Notes under the pieces: generated by a model
Told to the model about the DNA's origin: nothing
The model's input: the letters and a program-made list of their open reading frames with translations, nothing else
Databases searched by the model: none
Position numbers and translations under genes: made by a program
Part shown: positions 1 to 9,591 of the stretch, one piece after another
Position numbering within the stretch: the first letter of the stretch is position 1
Layout of the letters: each line of letters begins with the position of its first letter
Assembly: GCF_001456935.1 (NCBI RefSeq)
Contig: NZ_KQ758483.1
Location: forward strand, 558,001-622,000
Source: [Bacillus] enclensis
GTDB lineage: Bacteria > Bacillota > Bacilli > Bacillales > Bacillaceae_B
DNA: 64,000 bases
Direction: 5' to 3'

Positions 1-1822
1 CGAGAAAATATATGTTTCTCCTGAGGTGCTGGATGTGGTCTTTAAATCGGTGGATGATCTTGAAGCGATGGTCCTTTCCATCTCAAACGGAGGAGATGGG
101 AAACGAGATGTAACGGAAGTGGTTGCTTTACTGAATGCCATTGAAAAAGGTGAAGGAATTCCTGCCATCCAAGCGGCTGCTCAATCAGAGACAGCTTCAG
201 CCGTTGCACAAGAAAAAGCTCCGATTGAATATGAAGCCTACGAACAGACCGTAATCGAACAGTCATATGAACAGGGAATGCAATGTTTTGAACTTTCCGT
301 ATCATTGAGGGAAGACTGCCTCCTTAAAGCAGCAAGAGTTTATATGGTCTTTGAAGTGTTGGAGAAAAGCGGGGAAATCATTAAATCAGAACCGTCAGTG
401 GATAAGCTTGAAGAAGAGCAATTTGATCAATCTTTTACCGTTACGCTTATTACGAATGAAGATGCGGCAAGCCTGGAGAAAAAGGTAATGAAAGTTTCAG
501 AAGTGGAAAAAGTTGCCCTTTCGGAAGTAACGCCTGCTGCTCTTAAGGGAAGTAATTCATTACATACAGATGAAGCAAAGACTACGAGAAAAGAAGAAGG
601 GGATGCACTCGAGAAAGAGAAGTCCCCAAAAGAATTGCAGCCTTCCGCTGCTTCTCCAAAATCCGGTCCGGCAAATAAAACAATAAGAGTGAATATCGAG
701 CGTTTGGATATCTTGATGAATTTATTTGAAGAACTCGTCATTGACCGGGGAAGACTGGAACAGATTTCCCAAGACCTCGGAAATCCTGAATTGAATGAAA
801 CGGTTGAAAGGATGACTCGTATTTCCGGGGATTTACAAAATATCATCTTGAATATGAGGATGGTTCCTGTTGAAACAGTATTCAATCGGTTCCCTAGAAT
901 GGTACGCCAGCTGGCAAGGGATTTAAATAAAAAAATCAATATTGACATTATCGGAGCTGAAACCGAACTTGACCGTACTGTTATTGATGAAATAGGAGAT
1001 CCGCTGGTCCACCTGATCCGTAATGCAATCGATCATGGAATCGAGAAGCCGGATATCCGCTTGAAGAATGGAAAACCGGAAGAAGGTACAGTAAAGCTCA
1101 AAGCTTATCACAGTGGAAATCATGTATTCATTGAATTGGAAGATGACGGTGCCGGCATCAATAAACATCGGGTCCTTGAGAAAGCGGTTCAAAAGGGAAT
1201 CGTCAGTGAAGAAACCGCAGATACACTCACTGATCGTCAAATTTATGAATTGATTTTAGCTTCCGGGTTTTCCACTGCAGAACAAATTTCCGATATATCC
1301 GGAAGGGGAGTCGGCCTGGATGTAGTCAAAGCGACGATAGAATCCCTGGGCGGATCAATTACCATAGATTCTACTGAAGGAAATGGGTCATTGTTTTCCA
1401 TACAACTGCCGCTTACCCTCTCTATCATTTCGGTTATGCTGGTTGAGATCGAGAAGGAGAAATACGCGATTCCTTTATCATCCATTATTGAAACAGCCAT
1501 CGTGAAAAAAGAGGAAATCATGAATGCCCATAATCAAAAAGTGATCGACTTCCGCGGTAAAGTAGTACCGCTTATCTTCCTTGAGGATATTTTTGAAGTG
1601 CCAAAAGAAAAAATGGAAGAGGAAGACTATTATTCGACTGTGATCGTTCGCAAAGGGGAAAAGATGGCGGGACTTGTAGTAGATTCCTTTGTCGGACAGC
1701 AGGAGATTGTGCTGAAATCACTGGGCAATTATTTAACCGATGTATTTGCCATTTCCGGCGCGACCATTCTCGGAGACGGACAAGTGGCATTGATTGTTGA
1801 TTGCAATGCATTAATTAAATAG
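1..1822 (+). CDS. cheA: Chemotaxis histidine kinase CheA, 5'-truncated by window edge
   Basis: The reading frame is open from base 2, so this is a gene cut by the window, not a short gene; about 607 codons remain of the ~670 usual for Bacillus CheA. CheA autophosphorylates and passes phosphate to CheY/CheB in the receptor array. Most of the P1 phosphotransfer domain with its histidine is missing. What remains is a P1-P2 linker, a P2-like segment, the P3 dimerisation helices (start near codon 227, TIRVNIERLDILMN), the P4 ATPase domain (N box LIRNAIDHG, G boxes DDGAGI and GRGVGLDVV) and a C-terminal P5 CheW-like domain. cheW follows after 20 bp. Confidence 0.97.
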   Translation, partial: EKIYVSPEVLDVVFKSVDDLEAMVLSISNGGDGKRDVTEVVALLNAIEKGEGIPAIQAAAQSETASAVAQEKAPIEYEAYEQTVIEQSYEQGMQCFELSVSLREDCLLKAARVYMVFEVLEKSGEIIKSEPSVDKLEEEQFDQSFTVTLITNEDAASLEKKVMKVSEVEKVALSEVTPAALKGSNSLHTDEAKTTRKEEGDALEKEKSPKELQPSAASPKSGPANKTIRVNIERLDILMNLFEELVIDRGRLEQISQDLGNPELNETVERMTRISGDLQNIILNMRMVPVETVFNRFPRMVRQLARDLNKKINIDIIGAETELDRTVIDEIGDPLVHLIRNAIDHGIEKPDIRLKNGKPEEGTVKLKAYHSGNHVFIELEDDGAGINKHRVLEKAVQKGIVSEETADTLTDRQIYELILASGFSTAEQISDISGRGVGLDVVKATIESLGGSITIDSTEGNGSLFSIQLPLTLSIISVMLVEIEKEKYAIPLSSIIETAIVKKEEIMNAHNQKVIDFRGKVVPLIFLEDIFEVPKEKMEEEDYYSTVIVRKGEKMAGLVVDSFVGQQEIVLKSLGNYLTDVFAISGATILGDGQVALIVDCNALIK

Positions 1823-1842
1823 GGAACAGGGGGCAGTCAAAA

Positions 1843-2289
1843 ATGAATGAGACGACTACAATAACAGAAGATCTTAAACTTATCGTATTTCAATTGGTCG
1901 ATAAGGAATATGCCATTCCTGTCAATCAAGTGCGGTCAATCGAAAAGCTCGAACATATAACGAGGGTTCCCAAGACTCCCGCATATGTAAAGGGAGTCAT
2001 AAATTTACGCGGAGTCGTCACCCCTATCATCGACTTGCGATCCAAGTTCGGGCTGAGCGCATCGATAACGACCGAGAGCACCAGGGTCATCATCGCTGGG
2101 TCTGAGGACAAAGAAGTAGGTTTGATTGTAGATGCAGCCAATGATGTACTGGATGTTTCAAAGGAAGCGGTAGAACCGCCCCCTGAAGTAGTAGGGGTGG
2201 TGGAAGCAGAATACATCGGCGGAGTAGTAAAAAAAGACAGAAGGCTGCTTATTTTACTTCACCTCGATAAAATCCTTGAAGCATTGTAG
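1843..2289 (+). CDS. cheW: Chemotaxis coupling protein CheW
   Basis: A 148-residue single CheW domain, the usual size for the family. CheW links chemoreceptors to the CheA P5 domain in the polar signalling array. The typical core is visible: IVFQLVDKEYAIPVNQVRSI near the N-terminus, then KGVINLRGVVTPIIDLRSKFG, and a C-terminal ILLHLDKIL. The ATG is preceded by AACAGGGGGC. The position between cheA and cheC, with short gaps, matches the tail of the B. subtilis fla/che operon. Confidence 0.97.
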   Translation: MNETTTITEDLKLIVFQLVDKEYAIPVNQVRSIEKLEHITRVPKTPAYVKGVINLRGVVTPIIDLRSKFGLSASITTESTRVIIAGSEDKEVGLIVDAANDVLDVSKEAVEPPPEVVGVVEAEYIGGVVKKDRRLLILLHLDKILEAL

Positions 2290-2298
2290 GAGGATTCC

Positions 2299-2931
2299 AT
2301 GGGATATGAACGTACTGTAAACTCATTTCATCTCGATTTACTAAAAGAGATAGGCAATATCGGAGCCGGACATGCAGCCACAGCATTATCGGTATTACTG
2401 GATAAACAGATTGATATGAAAGTCCCCAGTGTTAAAATCGTTTCTTTTGATGAAATGATGGAAATGGCCGGCGGTGCCGACAATGTGGTGGTAAGCATCT
2501 TTCTGAGGATAGAAGGCGACGCTCCGGGCAGCATGTTTTTTATTCTCTCCCTCGATCAGGCAGAAGCTTTTATACAATCCATGCTCCGCGATGATCAATT
2601 TTCTTTTGAAGACAGAAACCCTTCCGAACTGGGCCTGTCGGCCATGCAGGAATTGGGAAATATACTTTCCGGATCTTATCTTTCTTCACTGGCGGACTTT
2701 ACACAGCTGAACCTGCAGCCTTCTGTACCATCTTTGACAATGGATATGGCAGGGGCAGTCATTAGTTTCGGCTTGATCGAAATCTCTCAGGTGAGTGATT
2801 ATGCAATTGTAATCGATACTGCCATAAAAGAGGTGGGAGCGGGATCTGAAAGTGTGAACGGTCATTTCTTCCTGCTTCCCGATCCCGATTCACTTCATGT
2901 CATATTTCAATCGCTTGGAGTAAAAGGATGA
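2299..2931 (+). CDS. cheC: CheY-P phosphatase CheC
   Basis: 210 residues, as in B. subtilis (about 209). CheC dephosphorylates CheY-P and binds CheD in the adaptation loop. Two copies of the CheC/FliY/CheX active-site pattern ExxN are visible: EIGNIGAGHAATAL near residue 16 and ELGNILSGSYLSSL near residue 115, so both putative phosphatase sites are intact. An AGGAGG site lies 5 bp upstream of the ATG. The stop codon overlaps the cheD start (ATGA), implying translational coupling that would suit the CheC-CheD complex. Confidence 0.96.
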   Translation: MGYERTVNSFHLDLLKEIGNIGAGHAATALSVLLDKQIDMKVPSVKIVSFDEMMEMAGGADNVVVSIFLRIEGDAPGSMFFILSLDQAEAFIQSMLRDDQFSFEDRNPSELGLSAMQELGNILSGSYLSSLADFTQLNLQPSVPSLTMDMAGAVISFGLIEISQVSDYAIVIDTAIKEVGAGSESVNGHFFLLPDPDSLHVIFQSLGVKG

Positions 2932-3425
2932 CACTGATAGAAACTGTCGTAAAAGTAGGCATCGCTGATTTGAATACTGTAAGGCGCATCGGTTCGATAC
3001 GAACTACGGGATTGGGTTCTTGTGTAGGGGTCGTTTTATATGACGATACCGTACGGATTGCCGGCATGGTGCATGTCATGCTCCCAAGTTCCACGATTGC
3101 CAAAGAGAAGCCGCTGAACTCAGCTAAATATGCAGATTCAGGCGTGGAGGAATTGATTCGCAGACTGAAGGGGATGGGGGCTGCCATCCACCGGCTGAAG
3201 TGTAAAATGGCCGGAGGAGCCCAGATGTTTCAGCTCTCATCAAAGAGCGACTTGATGAGAATTGGTCCCCGGAATGTAGAAGCTGTGAGAGAAATACTTG
3301 AGAAAAACAACATACCCGTCATCGGGGAGGATGTAGGAGGAAGCAAAGGGAGGACAATTGAATTCTTTGTTTCGGATTTCACCCTGCAGGTAAGGACCGT
3401 GAATGAGGGAATTAAACTATTGTAG
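2928..3425 (+). CDS. cheD: Chemoreceptor glutamine deamidase CheD
   Basis: 165 residues, the size of B. subtilis CheD (166). CheD deamidates glutamines on methyl-accepting receptors and is regulated by binding CheC. The catalytic cysteine sits in TTGLGSCVGVVLYD near residue 34 and the histidine in GMVHVMLPS near residue 50; the family's threonine is in the RTTGLGS segment. The start overlaps the cheC stop by 4 bp. sigD follows after 27 bp, so it belongs to the same operon. Confidence 0.96.
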   Translation: MTLIETVVKVGIADLNTVRRIGSIRTTGLGSCVGVVLYDDTVRIAGMVHVMLPSSTIAKEKPLNSAKYADSGVEELIRRLKGMGAAIHRLKCKMAGGAQMFQLSSKSDLMRIGPRNVEAVREILEKNNIPVIGEDVGGSKGRTIEFFVSDFTLQVRTVNEGIKLL

Positions 3426-3452
3426 GTCAAAAATTTATGGAGGAGGAGTCTT

Positions 3453-4211
3453 ATGTCTCAGCAGCCCGCTCGAACCGAGGAACAACACTATTGGGATAAA
3501 TGGATATCAAACCGTGATACAGAGGCGGGTGATTTGTTGGTGAAGAAATATATGCCACTTGTGTCCTACCATGTCGCGCGGATTTCAGTCGGTCTGCCTA
3601 AAAACGTCTCGAGAGAAGATATTAAAAGTCTCGGGTTGATGGGATTACTCGACGCCCTTCAAAAATTCGATCCTTCCAGGGATTTGAAATTTGATACATA
3701 TGCTTCATTCCGGGTAAGGGGAGCAATCCTCGATGGTTTACGGAAAGAAGATTGGCTCCCCCGATCGACACGGGATAAAGCCAAAAGAATCGAATCGAAA
3801 ATCCTTGAACTTGAACAAAGGCATCTCAGACATGTAAGTGCAGAAGAAGTAGCAAGGGAATTGGAAATGTCAGCAGAGGATGTCTATCAGACAACCAATG
3901 AACATTTTTTTGCCAATGTATTATCCATGGATGACCAGCTGAAAGATGAAGAGCATGAGACCCAGAGTTATTCATTGAAGGATCATAAAACACTCTCCCC
4001 CGAAGAGGAAATCTTAAAAGGGGAGAGTTTGACAGAGCTGGAACTGACCATTGGAAAACTATCAGAAAAAGAACAACTTGTGTTAAGTTTATTTTATAAA
4101 GAGGAATTGACGCTGACAGAGATCGGTGAAATCATGAAACTTTCGACGTCCAGGATTTCACAAATACATTCAAAAGCCATTTTTAAATTGCGAAACCTTC
4201 TTGACTCCTGA
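3453..4211 (+). CDS. sigD: RNA polymerase sigma factor SigD (motility)
   Basis: 252 residues, family FliA/SigD/WhiG (B. subtilis 254). It directs transcription of late flagellar, chemotaxis and autolysin genes. Region 2 is visible as DALQKFDPSRDLKFDTYASF followed by RVRGAILDGLRKEDWLPRS; region 4 is the C-terminal helix-turn-helix LTLTEIGEIMKLSTSRISQI. A strong GGAGGAG site precedes the ATG. In B. subtilis, sigD at the far 3' end of the fla/che operon matters for motile/sessile switching; the same position here suggests similar control. Confidence 0.97.
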   Translation: MSQQPARTEEQHYWDKWISNRDTEAGDLLVKKYMPLVSYHVARISVGLPKNVSREDIKSLGLMGLLDALQKFDPSRDLKFDTYASFRVRGAILDGLRKEDWLPRSTRDKAKRIESKILELEQRHLRHVSAEEVARELEMSAEDVYQTTNEHFFANVLSMDDQLKDEEHETQSYSLKDHKTLSPEEEILKGESLTELELTIGKLSEKEQLVLSLFYKEELTLTEIGEIMKLSTSRISQIHSKAIFKLRNLLDS

Positions 4212-4253
4212 CTGTCTGAAAGGAGTAATAACAGAGTAGATTTGTGAGACTGA

Positions 4254-4296
4254 AAGGCTGTTCCTGTCTTCTTATGAAAAAGGACAGTCTTTTTTA
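4254..4296 (+). terminator. Imperfect hairpin with T-run after sigD
   Basis: Arms AGGCTGTTCCT and AGGACAGTCTT pair imperfectly, with a bulge, and are followed by a T-run just before swrB. It may partly terminate transcription between sigD and swrB. The pairing is weak enough that it may allow readthrough. Confidence 0.45.
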
Positions 4297-4322
4297 TGCC
4301 AAAATTAAGAAAAGGTGATATC

Positions 4323-4853
4323 ATGTCCACTTTTTTGTTGTTTGTATCGTTTCTCCTCAATATCATTTGTCTCCTTGCCATCGTCATTCTCTATACAAGG
4401 CAGAACAGGTATGTTGATTTGGAAAGGCGCCAGGGGAAAATGATTGAAGAGATGGAAGAAACGATATCAGCATACCTCATAGAAATGAAAGAAGAGAATG
4501 ATGCTTTTATTGAAAGTTTCCATAAACGGGAAGGCAGCAGTGCTGCAAGAGGTACAGACCCTGAGGGACATACCGGAGCTCATTCTGCTGATGAAAAACC
4601 CTTTTCACCCGCCAATAAACGCCTTAATGCTGCAAAAGCGTATAAGAATAATTCTTCAGGCGAAGTGTCGGATCCCGGGGAAGGCTGGTCCCCGCCGCTT
4701 CCTGACTCATTTGGAACAGACGAAGAAGGAACCCTTACAGCGCAGGTATTAAAGTTTTACGAAAAGGGACAGTCGGTTGAAGATATAGCAAAAAAACTCG
4801 GAAAAGGAAAAACCGAGATTGAACTTCTTATTAAATTTAATCAAAAGTCGTAA
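4323..4853 (+). CDS. swrB: Swarming motility protein SwrB (YlxL family)
   Basis: 176 residues; B. subtilis SwrB is about 167. SwrB promotes flagellar type III export activation and swarming. One N-terminal membrane anchor (residues ~2-24, FLLFVSFLLNIICLLAIVIL) is followed by a charged coiled-coil-like helix (ERRQGKMIEEMEETIS), a low-complexity linker, and a C-terminal helix-turn-helix-like motif (EKGQSVEDIAKKLGKGKTEI). The ATG at 4323 is chosen because AAAAGGTGAT lies 5 bp upstream; an in-frame ATG at 4296 lacks such a site. Position after sigD supports the assignment, since sequence conservation is low outside the ends. Confidence 0.85.
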   Translation: MSTFLLFVSFLLNIICLLAIVILYTRQNRYVDLERRQGKMIEEMEETISAYLIEMKEENDAFIESFHKREGSSAARGTDPEGHTGAHSADEKPFSPANKRLNAAKAYKNNSSGEVSDPGEGWSPPLPDSFGTDEEGTLTAQVLKFYEKGQSVEDIAKKLGKGKTEIELLIKFNQKS

Positions 4854-4860
4854 TAAATCC

Positions 4861-4889
4861 TTGATTGGGCAAAAGAGGTATGCTATAGT
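4861..4889 (+). promoter_or_regulatory. SigA-type promoter of rpsB
   Basis: TTGATT (4861-4866) and TATAGT (4884-4889) are separated by 17 bp, with TGC just before the -10 box giving an extended -10. It lies about 120 bp upstream of the rpsB start, so the mRNA would have a leader of roughly 115 nt. Confidence 0.8.
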
Positions 4890-4895
4890 ATTCAT

Positions 4896-5000
4896 GGTGT
4901 GACTACACACGTTTCTCGATTGAGTGGATGGTGCTATTCAGCAGGATAGTTTCTGCTCCAAGATGACGGAAACGGAGGAGAAAAATTAAAACCATTAGGA
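4896..5000 (+). promoter_or_regulatory. 5' leader of rpsB (possible autoregulatory RNA)
   Basis: About 105 nt of non-coding leader between the promoter and the ribosome binding site. It begins with a short perfect hairpin (GTGTG-ACTA-CACAC, 4897-4910). Leaders of ribosomal protein genes often bind their own product; I cannot assign it to a named family from sequence alone. Confidence 0.4.
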
Positions 5001-5010
5001 GGAAACACAC

Positions 5011-5718
5011 ATGTCAGTAATTTCTATGAAACAATTACTAGAAGCTGGTGTACATTTCGGACATCAGACTCGCCGTTGGAACCCGAAAATGAAGAGATAC
5101 ATCTTCACAGAGCGTAACGGCATCTACATCATCGACCTTCAAAAGACAGTTAAGAAGGTAGAAGAAGCTTATAACTTCGTAAAAGAATTAGCTGGTAACG
5201 GCGGTAAAGTTCTTTTCGTTGGAACTAAGAAGCAAGCACAGGAATCTGTTAAAGACGAAGCAGAACGTGCAGGCATGTACTACATCAACCAACGCTGGTT
5301 GGGTGGAACACTTACTAACTTTGAAACAATTCAAAAGCGTATTGCACGTCTTAAAGAAATCGAAAAGATGGAAGAAGACGGAACATTTGAAGTGCTTCCA
5401 AAGAAAGAAGTAGTTCAACTTAAGAAAGAACACGAACGCTTGGTTAAATTCCTAGGCGGAATCAAAGATATGAATACACTGCCTGATGCACTATTCATCA
5501 TCGACCCTCGTAAAGAGCGTATTGCTGTAGCAGAAGCTCGTAAATTGAACATCCCAATCGTGGGTATTGTTGATACTAACTGTGACCCGGATGAAATCGA
5601 TGTTGTCATCCCTGCGAATGACGATGCGATCCGTGCAGTTAAGCTTCTTACGGGTAAAATGGCAGATGCTATTTTAGAAGCTAAGCAAGGTGAAGAAGCA
5701 GCTGTAGCAGCTGAGTAA
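5011..5718 (+). CDS. rpsB: 30S ribosomal protein S2
   Basis: 235 residues, RpsB family. It binds the 30S platform and is required for S1-like function and translation initiation. Family hallmarks are visible: [19 protein letters not shown] near the N-terminus, [10 protein letters not shown] near residue 95, and [18 protein letters not shown] near residue 160. A perfect AGGAGG lies upstream of the ATG. The acidic C-terminus (GEEAAVAAE) is typical. Codon use is strongly biased, as expected for a highly expressed gene. tsf follows after a terminator and a leader. Confidence 0.98.
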   Translation: MSVISMKQLLEAGVHFGHQTRRWNPKMKRYIFTERNGIYIIDLQKTVKKVEEAYNFVKELAGNGGKVLFVGTKKQAQESVKDEAERAGMYYINQRWLGGTLTNFETIQKRIARLKEIEKMEEDGTFEVLPKKEVVQLKKEHERLVKFLGGIKDMNTLPDALFIIDPRKERIAVAEARKLNIPIVGIVDTNCDPDEIDVVIPANDDAIRAVKLLTGKMADAILEAKQGEEAAVAAE

Positions 5719-5725
5719 TCATTAG

Positions 5726-5763
5726 AAGGTGATAAGAGGGACTTACCCTTATCACCTTTTTTT
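5726..5763 (+). terminator. Terminator/attenuator between rpsB and tsf
   Basis: Perfect arms AAGGTGATAAG and CTTATCACCTT, closed by GGG/CCC near the loop, then seven Ts. It probably lowers readthrough from rpsB into tsf. Confidence 0.88.
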
Positions 5764-5922
5764 AAAGAGTATGCCCCTTCGATATTCGTTAATCAACGGG
5801 ATATCGGTTCACGACAGAAGTCTTGAAGGCAGTGGAATGAACATGCGTCCTATCGCTAATACTGACTACTGACGAACAAGATGTTTACTGTCTACATAGT
5901 TAAACTAAGGAGGAAACCCACT
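5764..5922 (+). promoter_or_regulatory. Leader region upstream of tsf
   Basis: About 160 bp of non-coding DNA between the rpsB terminator and tsf. It contains an inverted repeat CGATATTCGTT / AACGGGATATCG at 5780-5806. No clear SigA promoter was recognised. It may be a structured leader or hold a weak promoter for tsf. Confidence 0.35.
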
Positions 5923-6804
5923 ATGGCAATTACTGCACAAATGGTTAAAGAACTTCGTGAAAAAACCGGCGCTGGTATGATGGATTGTAAAAAAGCGTTA
6001 ACTGAAACTGACGGAGATATGGACAAAGCAATTGATTTCCTTCGTGAAAAAGGAATCGCGAAAGCAGCTAAAAAAGCTGACCGCATCGCTGCAGAAGGTA
6101 CTACTTTCATTACAAGTGAAGGCAACACTGCAATCATCCTTGAAGTGAATGCTGAAACCGACTTCGTTGCAAAGAACGAAAACTTCCAAAAATTAGTAAG
6201 TGAACTTGCGGAGCATTTACTATCTGAAAAACCTGCATCTGTAGAAGAAGCTATGGATCAAAAGATGAAAAATGGTTCTACAGTTACTGAATTCATCAAC
6301 ACAGCAATTGCAAAAATCGGTGAAAAAATCACTTTGCGCCGTTTTGAAATCCGCACAAAAGGCGATAATGCAGCTTTTGGTGAGTACCTGCACATGGGAG
6401 GCCGCATCGGCGTTCTTTCTGTAGTTGAAGGTACAACTGATGCAGATGTAGCGAAAGACGTAGCTATGCACGCAGCTGCTTTAAATCCTAAATATGTTTC
6501 TCGTGATCAAGTATCTGCTGAAGAAGTAGAGCGTGAGCGTGAAGTTCTTAAGCAGCAGGCACTTAACGAAGGCAAGCCTGAAAATATCGTTGAGAAAATG
6601 GTGGAAGGCCGCCTTGGGAAGTATTTTGAAGATATTTGTATCCTTGACCAGGCTTTCGTTAAGAATCCTGACCAAAAAGTACGCCAATATCTTGAGTCCA
6701 ACAAAGCTACTTTAACAGACTTCATCCGTTACGAAGTTGGTGAAGGTCTTGAAAAGCGTCAAGACAACTTTGCTGAAGAAGTAATGAGCCAAGTTAAGAA
6801 GTAA
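5923..6804 (+). CDS. tsf: Translation elongation factor Ts
   Basis: 293 residues, identical in length to B. subtilis EF-Ts. It catalyses GDP release from EF-Tu. The N-terminal UBA-like segment contains [12 protein letters not shown] and the EF-Tu contact motif [11 protein letters not shown] lies near residue 80. The ATG at 5923 is chosen because AAGGAGG lies 10 bp upstream and [20 protein letters not shown] matches the family start; an in-frame ATG at 5881 would add 14 non-homologous residues. pyrH follows after a terminator. Confidence 0.98.
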   Translation: MAITAQMVKELREKTGAGMMDCKKALTETDGDMDKAIDFLREKGIAKAAKKADRIAAEGTTFITSEGNTAIILEVNAETDFVAKNENFQKLVSELAEHLLSEKPASVEEAMDQKMKNGSTVTEFINTAIAKIGEKITLRRFEIRTKGDNAAFGEYLHMGGRIGVLSVVEGTTDADVAKDVAMHAAALNPKYVSRDQVSAEEVEREREVLKQQALNEGKPENIVEKMVEGRLGKYFEDICILDQAFVKNPDQKVRQYLESNKATLTDFIRYEVGEGLEKRQDNFAEEVMSQVKK

Positions 6805-6832
6805 TCGGATTAAGGAAGTTATACATCTCTAA

Positions 6833-7620
<788 letters not shown>

Positions 7621-7621
<1 letters not shown>

Positions 7622-8178
7622 TGCCGAATACAATCATTGCAAATGCAAAGGAAAGAATGACAAAAGCCATTCAAACATTTTCCCGGGAATTGGCGAGCAT
7701 CCGTGCGGGAAGAGCCAATGCTTCGTTGCTTGATAAAATCACAGTTGATTATTACGGTGCTCCGACGCCCGTAAATCAATTGGCTGGTATCTCTATTCCA
7801 GAAGCAAGAATGCTTGTTATTCAACCGTATGATAAATCAGCGTTGGGCGATATCGAGAAGGCAATACTGAAGTCAGACTTGGGAATCACACCGACTAGTG
7901 ATGGTAATATCCTTCGCATCGTGGTTCCTGCATTGACGGAAGAGCGCCGTAAAGAACTTGTCAAACTGGTTAAAAAAGAAGCAGAAGATGCAAAAGTAGC
8001 AATCCGTAACATCCGTCGCGATGCAAATGACGATTTGAAAAAGAAAGAGAAAAATGGGGATATCACGGAAGATGATCTTCGCGGATACTCTGACGATGTG
8101 CAAAAAGCTACAGACGAAAGCATTGCAAAAATCGATAACATTGCAAAAGAGAAAGAAAAAGAAATCTTAGAAGTCTGA
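7621..8178 (+). CDS. frr: Ribosome recycling factor
   Basis: 185 residues, the standard RRF length. With EF-G it splits post-termination ribosomes. Hallmarks are [19 protein letters not shown] near residue 20, [14 protein letters not shown], and the C-terminal helix [14 protein letters not shown]. The start overlaps the pyrH stop by 1 bp. A strong terminator and then a 550-bp spacer of repeats follow, so this closes the rpsB-tsf-pyrH-frr block. Confidence 0.98.
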
Positions 8179-8193
8179 TCCGTTTATAAAATG

Positions 8194-8245
8194 AAGGGGC
8201 TGTCCAATAAGCGAACTCAAATTCCTTATCGGACAGCCCTTTTTA
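8194..8245 (+). terminator. Rho-independent terminator after frr
   Basis: GGGGCTGTCC...AATAAG pairs with CTTATCGGACAGCCCTTTTT, giving a long GC-rich stem with a T-run. Confidence 0.9.
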
Positions 8246-8342
8246 ATACATAACATTTAAATGAATAAATTTCCAAACTAATTATCTCTGATTCCTGTAC
8301 ATTCCAGCTTTTGATTGGAGTGCAAGACGAAGACTCCTATAA

Positions 8343-8461
8343 GAAAAGAGGAAGGGCTTTGAAGAGAAGCGTGTGGCATAAGACGAATTGGCTTAGAAGG
8401 CGTTCTTTACCTTCTTGGCGGTTTGACTTATGACATGTGCCTCTAAGCCCTGCAGCTGGAC
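8343..8461 (-). repeat. CATAAG structured repeat, unit A1 (GGGCTT subtype)
   Basis: The clamp CATAAG (8377) / CTTATG (8427) encloses a stem topped by a variant of the conserved tip. On the minus strand it starts GTCCAGCTGCAGGGCTTAG and ends CTTTTC. The outer stem GGGCTT/AAGCCC and middle stem AGAGGC/GCTTCT (one G-U) are kept. The inner tip has one change (GGTAAAGAACGCC). Confidence 0.75.
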
Positions 8462-8464
8462 AAA

Positions 8465-8588
8465 AAGAAAAGCGGAGGCGGCTTGCTCAGCCCTGACAAG
8501 CATAAGATGAATGGGCCGGAAAGGCGTTTTTTGCCTTTTTGGTCCATTCATCTTATGACCTCGAGGGGCTAGCCGCCGGAGCTGGACA
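8465..8588 (-). repeat. CATAAG structured repeat, unit A2 (GGCGGCT subtype)
   Basis: Clamp at 8501-8506 / 8552-8557. The inner stem ATGAATGG/CCATTCAT differs from the other copies but still pairs. The outer stem GGCGGCT/AGCCGCC and XhoI-like CTCGAGG are present on the minus strand, with flanks GTCCAGCTCC and CCGCTTTTC. Confidence 0.8.
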
Positions 8589-8799
8589 GGAAACTGTTGC
8601 GAGAATGCCAGGAGGCTCACGGGTCACCCGAGGAAAGCGATGTCCTGCACGGAAATCAACAGCGGAGTTCAAGGGAAATTCTAAATATACTCAACAAGTA
8701 GATAATGATGCATAAAGGATTTTCTTGAAGATATCTTCTTTGTTTTTTGATATGATAGTATAGGTAAATATTTTTTGGATTGTTGGTGGAGGAAATCTT

Positions 8800-9591
8800 A
8801 TGCTAAACAAGCTTAAACAATGGAAACGACAACAAAATAGTGAAGATGTTGATGAACGCTTCCAGGAACTGGTGAAGCATCCCATCCCGGGACATGTTGC
8901 CATCATCATGGACGGCAACGGCCGCTGGGCTCAGAAAAGAGCTCTACCAAGAGTTGCGGGTCACCACGAAGGGATGAAATGCGTACGCAGAATTACGAAA
9001 CTGGCAAATGAGTTAGGGATAGAAGCTTTGACTTTATATGCATTTTCGACCGAAAACTGGAAACGTCCCAAGATGGAAGTAGAGTTTCTTATGAAACTTC
9101 CGGAAGAATTCCTGGGCACGTTCCTGCCTGAACTGGTTGAAGAAAATGTGCAGGTGAAGATGATGGGAAATAAAGAAGATATCCCTCCGCATACATTAAA
9201 AGCAGTAAGCAAGGCAATTGAAGCGACGAAGGACAATGATGGCCTTATTTTGAACTTCGCCTTGAATTATGGAAGCCGTGCAGAAATACTTGATTCGATT
9301 AGACATGTCTTAAATGACATTCAAAATGGCATACTAGATGAAAAACAATTGAATGAGGAAATTTTTTCAACTTATTTGATGACCAAAGAGTTGAAAGATC
9401 CTGATCTGCTGATCCGTACAAGCGGTGAGATTCGATTGAGTAATTTTATGCTTTGGCAGCTGGCATACACGGAATTTTGGTTTACTGAGTGTTTATGGCC
9501 GGATTTTGGTAAAGAACAGTTTACTGAAGCAATTGAAGCGTATCAAGGTCGTTCAAGAAGGTTCGGCGGTATAAAAAGTGAGGAATCATAA
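8800..9591 (+). CDS. uppS: Undecaprenyl pyrophosphate synthase (isoprenyl transferase)
   Basis: 263 residues (B. subtilis 260). It condenses isopentenyl-PP onto farnesyl-PP to make the C55 carrier for peptidoglycan and teichoic acid synthesis. Cis-prenyltransferase motifs are clear: HVAIIMDGNGRWAQKR near residue 30 with the catalytic Asp, TLYAFSTENWKRP near residue 80, and the C-terminal LLIRTSGEIRLSNFMLWQ with FTECLWPDF. GTGGAGGAAA precedes the ATG. It starts an envelope operon and overlaps cdsA by 1 bp. Confidence 0.97.
   Translation: MLNKLKQWKRQQNSEDVDERFQELVKHPIPGHVAIIMDGNGRWAQKRALPRVAGHHEGMKCVRRITKLANELGIEALTLYAFSTENWKRPKMEVEFLMKLPEEFLGTFLPELVEENVQVKMMGNKEDIPPHTLKAVSKAIEATKDNDGLILNFALNYGSRAEILDSIRHVLNDIQNGILDEKQLNEEIFSTYLMTKELKDPDLLIRTSGEIRLSNFMLWQLAYTEFWFTECLWPDFGKEQFTEAIEAYQGRSRRFGGIKSEES

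Larger units (their letters stand above)
8311..8659. repeat. TTGATT-bounded composite repeat carrying two CATAAG units
   Basis: The left end (8311-8340) starts TTGATTGGAGTGCAAGAC and the right end reads GTCCTGCACGGAAATCAA (ending 8659); they are imperfect inverted repeats. Between them lie two ~120-bp CATAAG hairpin units. Related ends recur at 49476-49701 and, without an insert, at 59025-59108. The spacer from 8246 to 8799 holds no plausible gene. Confidence 0.75.

Noticed and set aside
427..948. Long minus-strand frame inside cheA (and similar frames inside polC, pnp, rny and others)
   Set aside because: These lie opposite well-supported genes, lack ribosome binding sites and recognisable domains, and reflect codon usage on the coding strand.
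8393..8620. Minus-strand reading frame of 75 codons in the uppS upstream spacer
   Set aside because: It lies within the CATAAG repeat units; similar frames appear wherever the repeat occurs.
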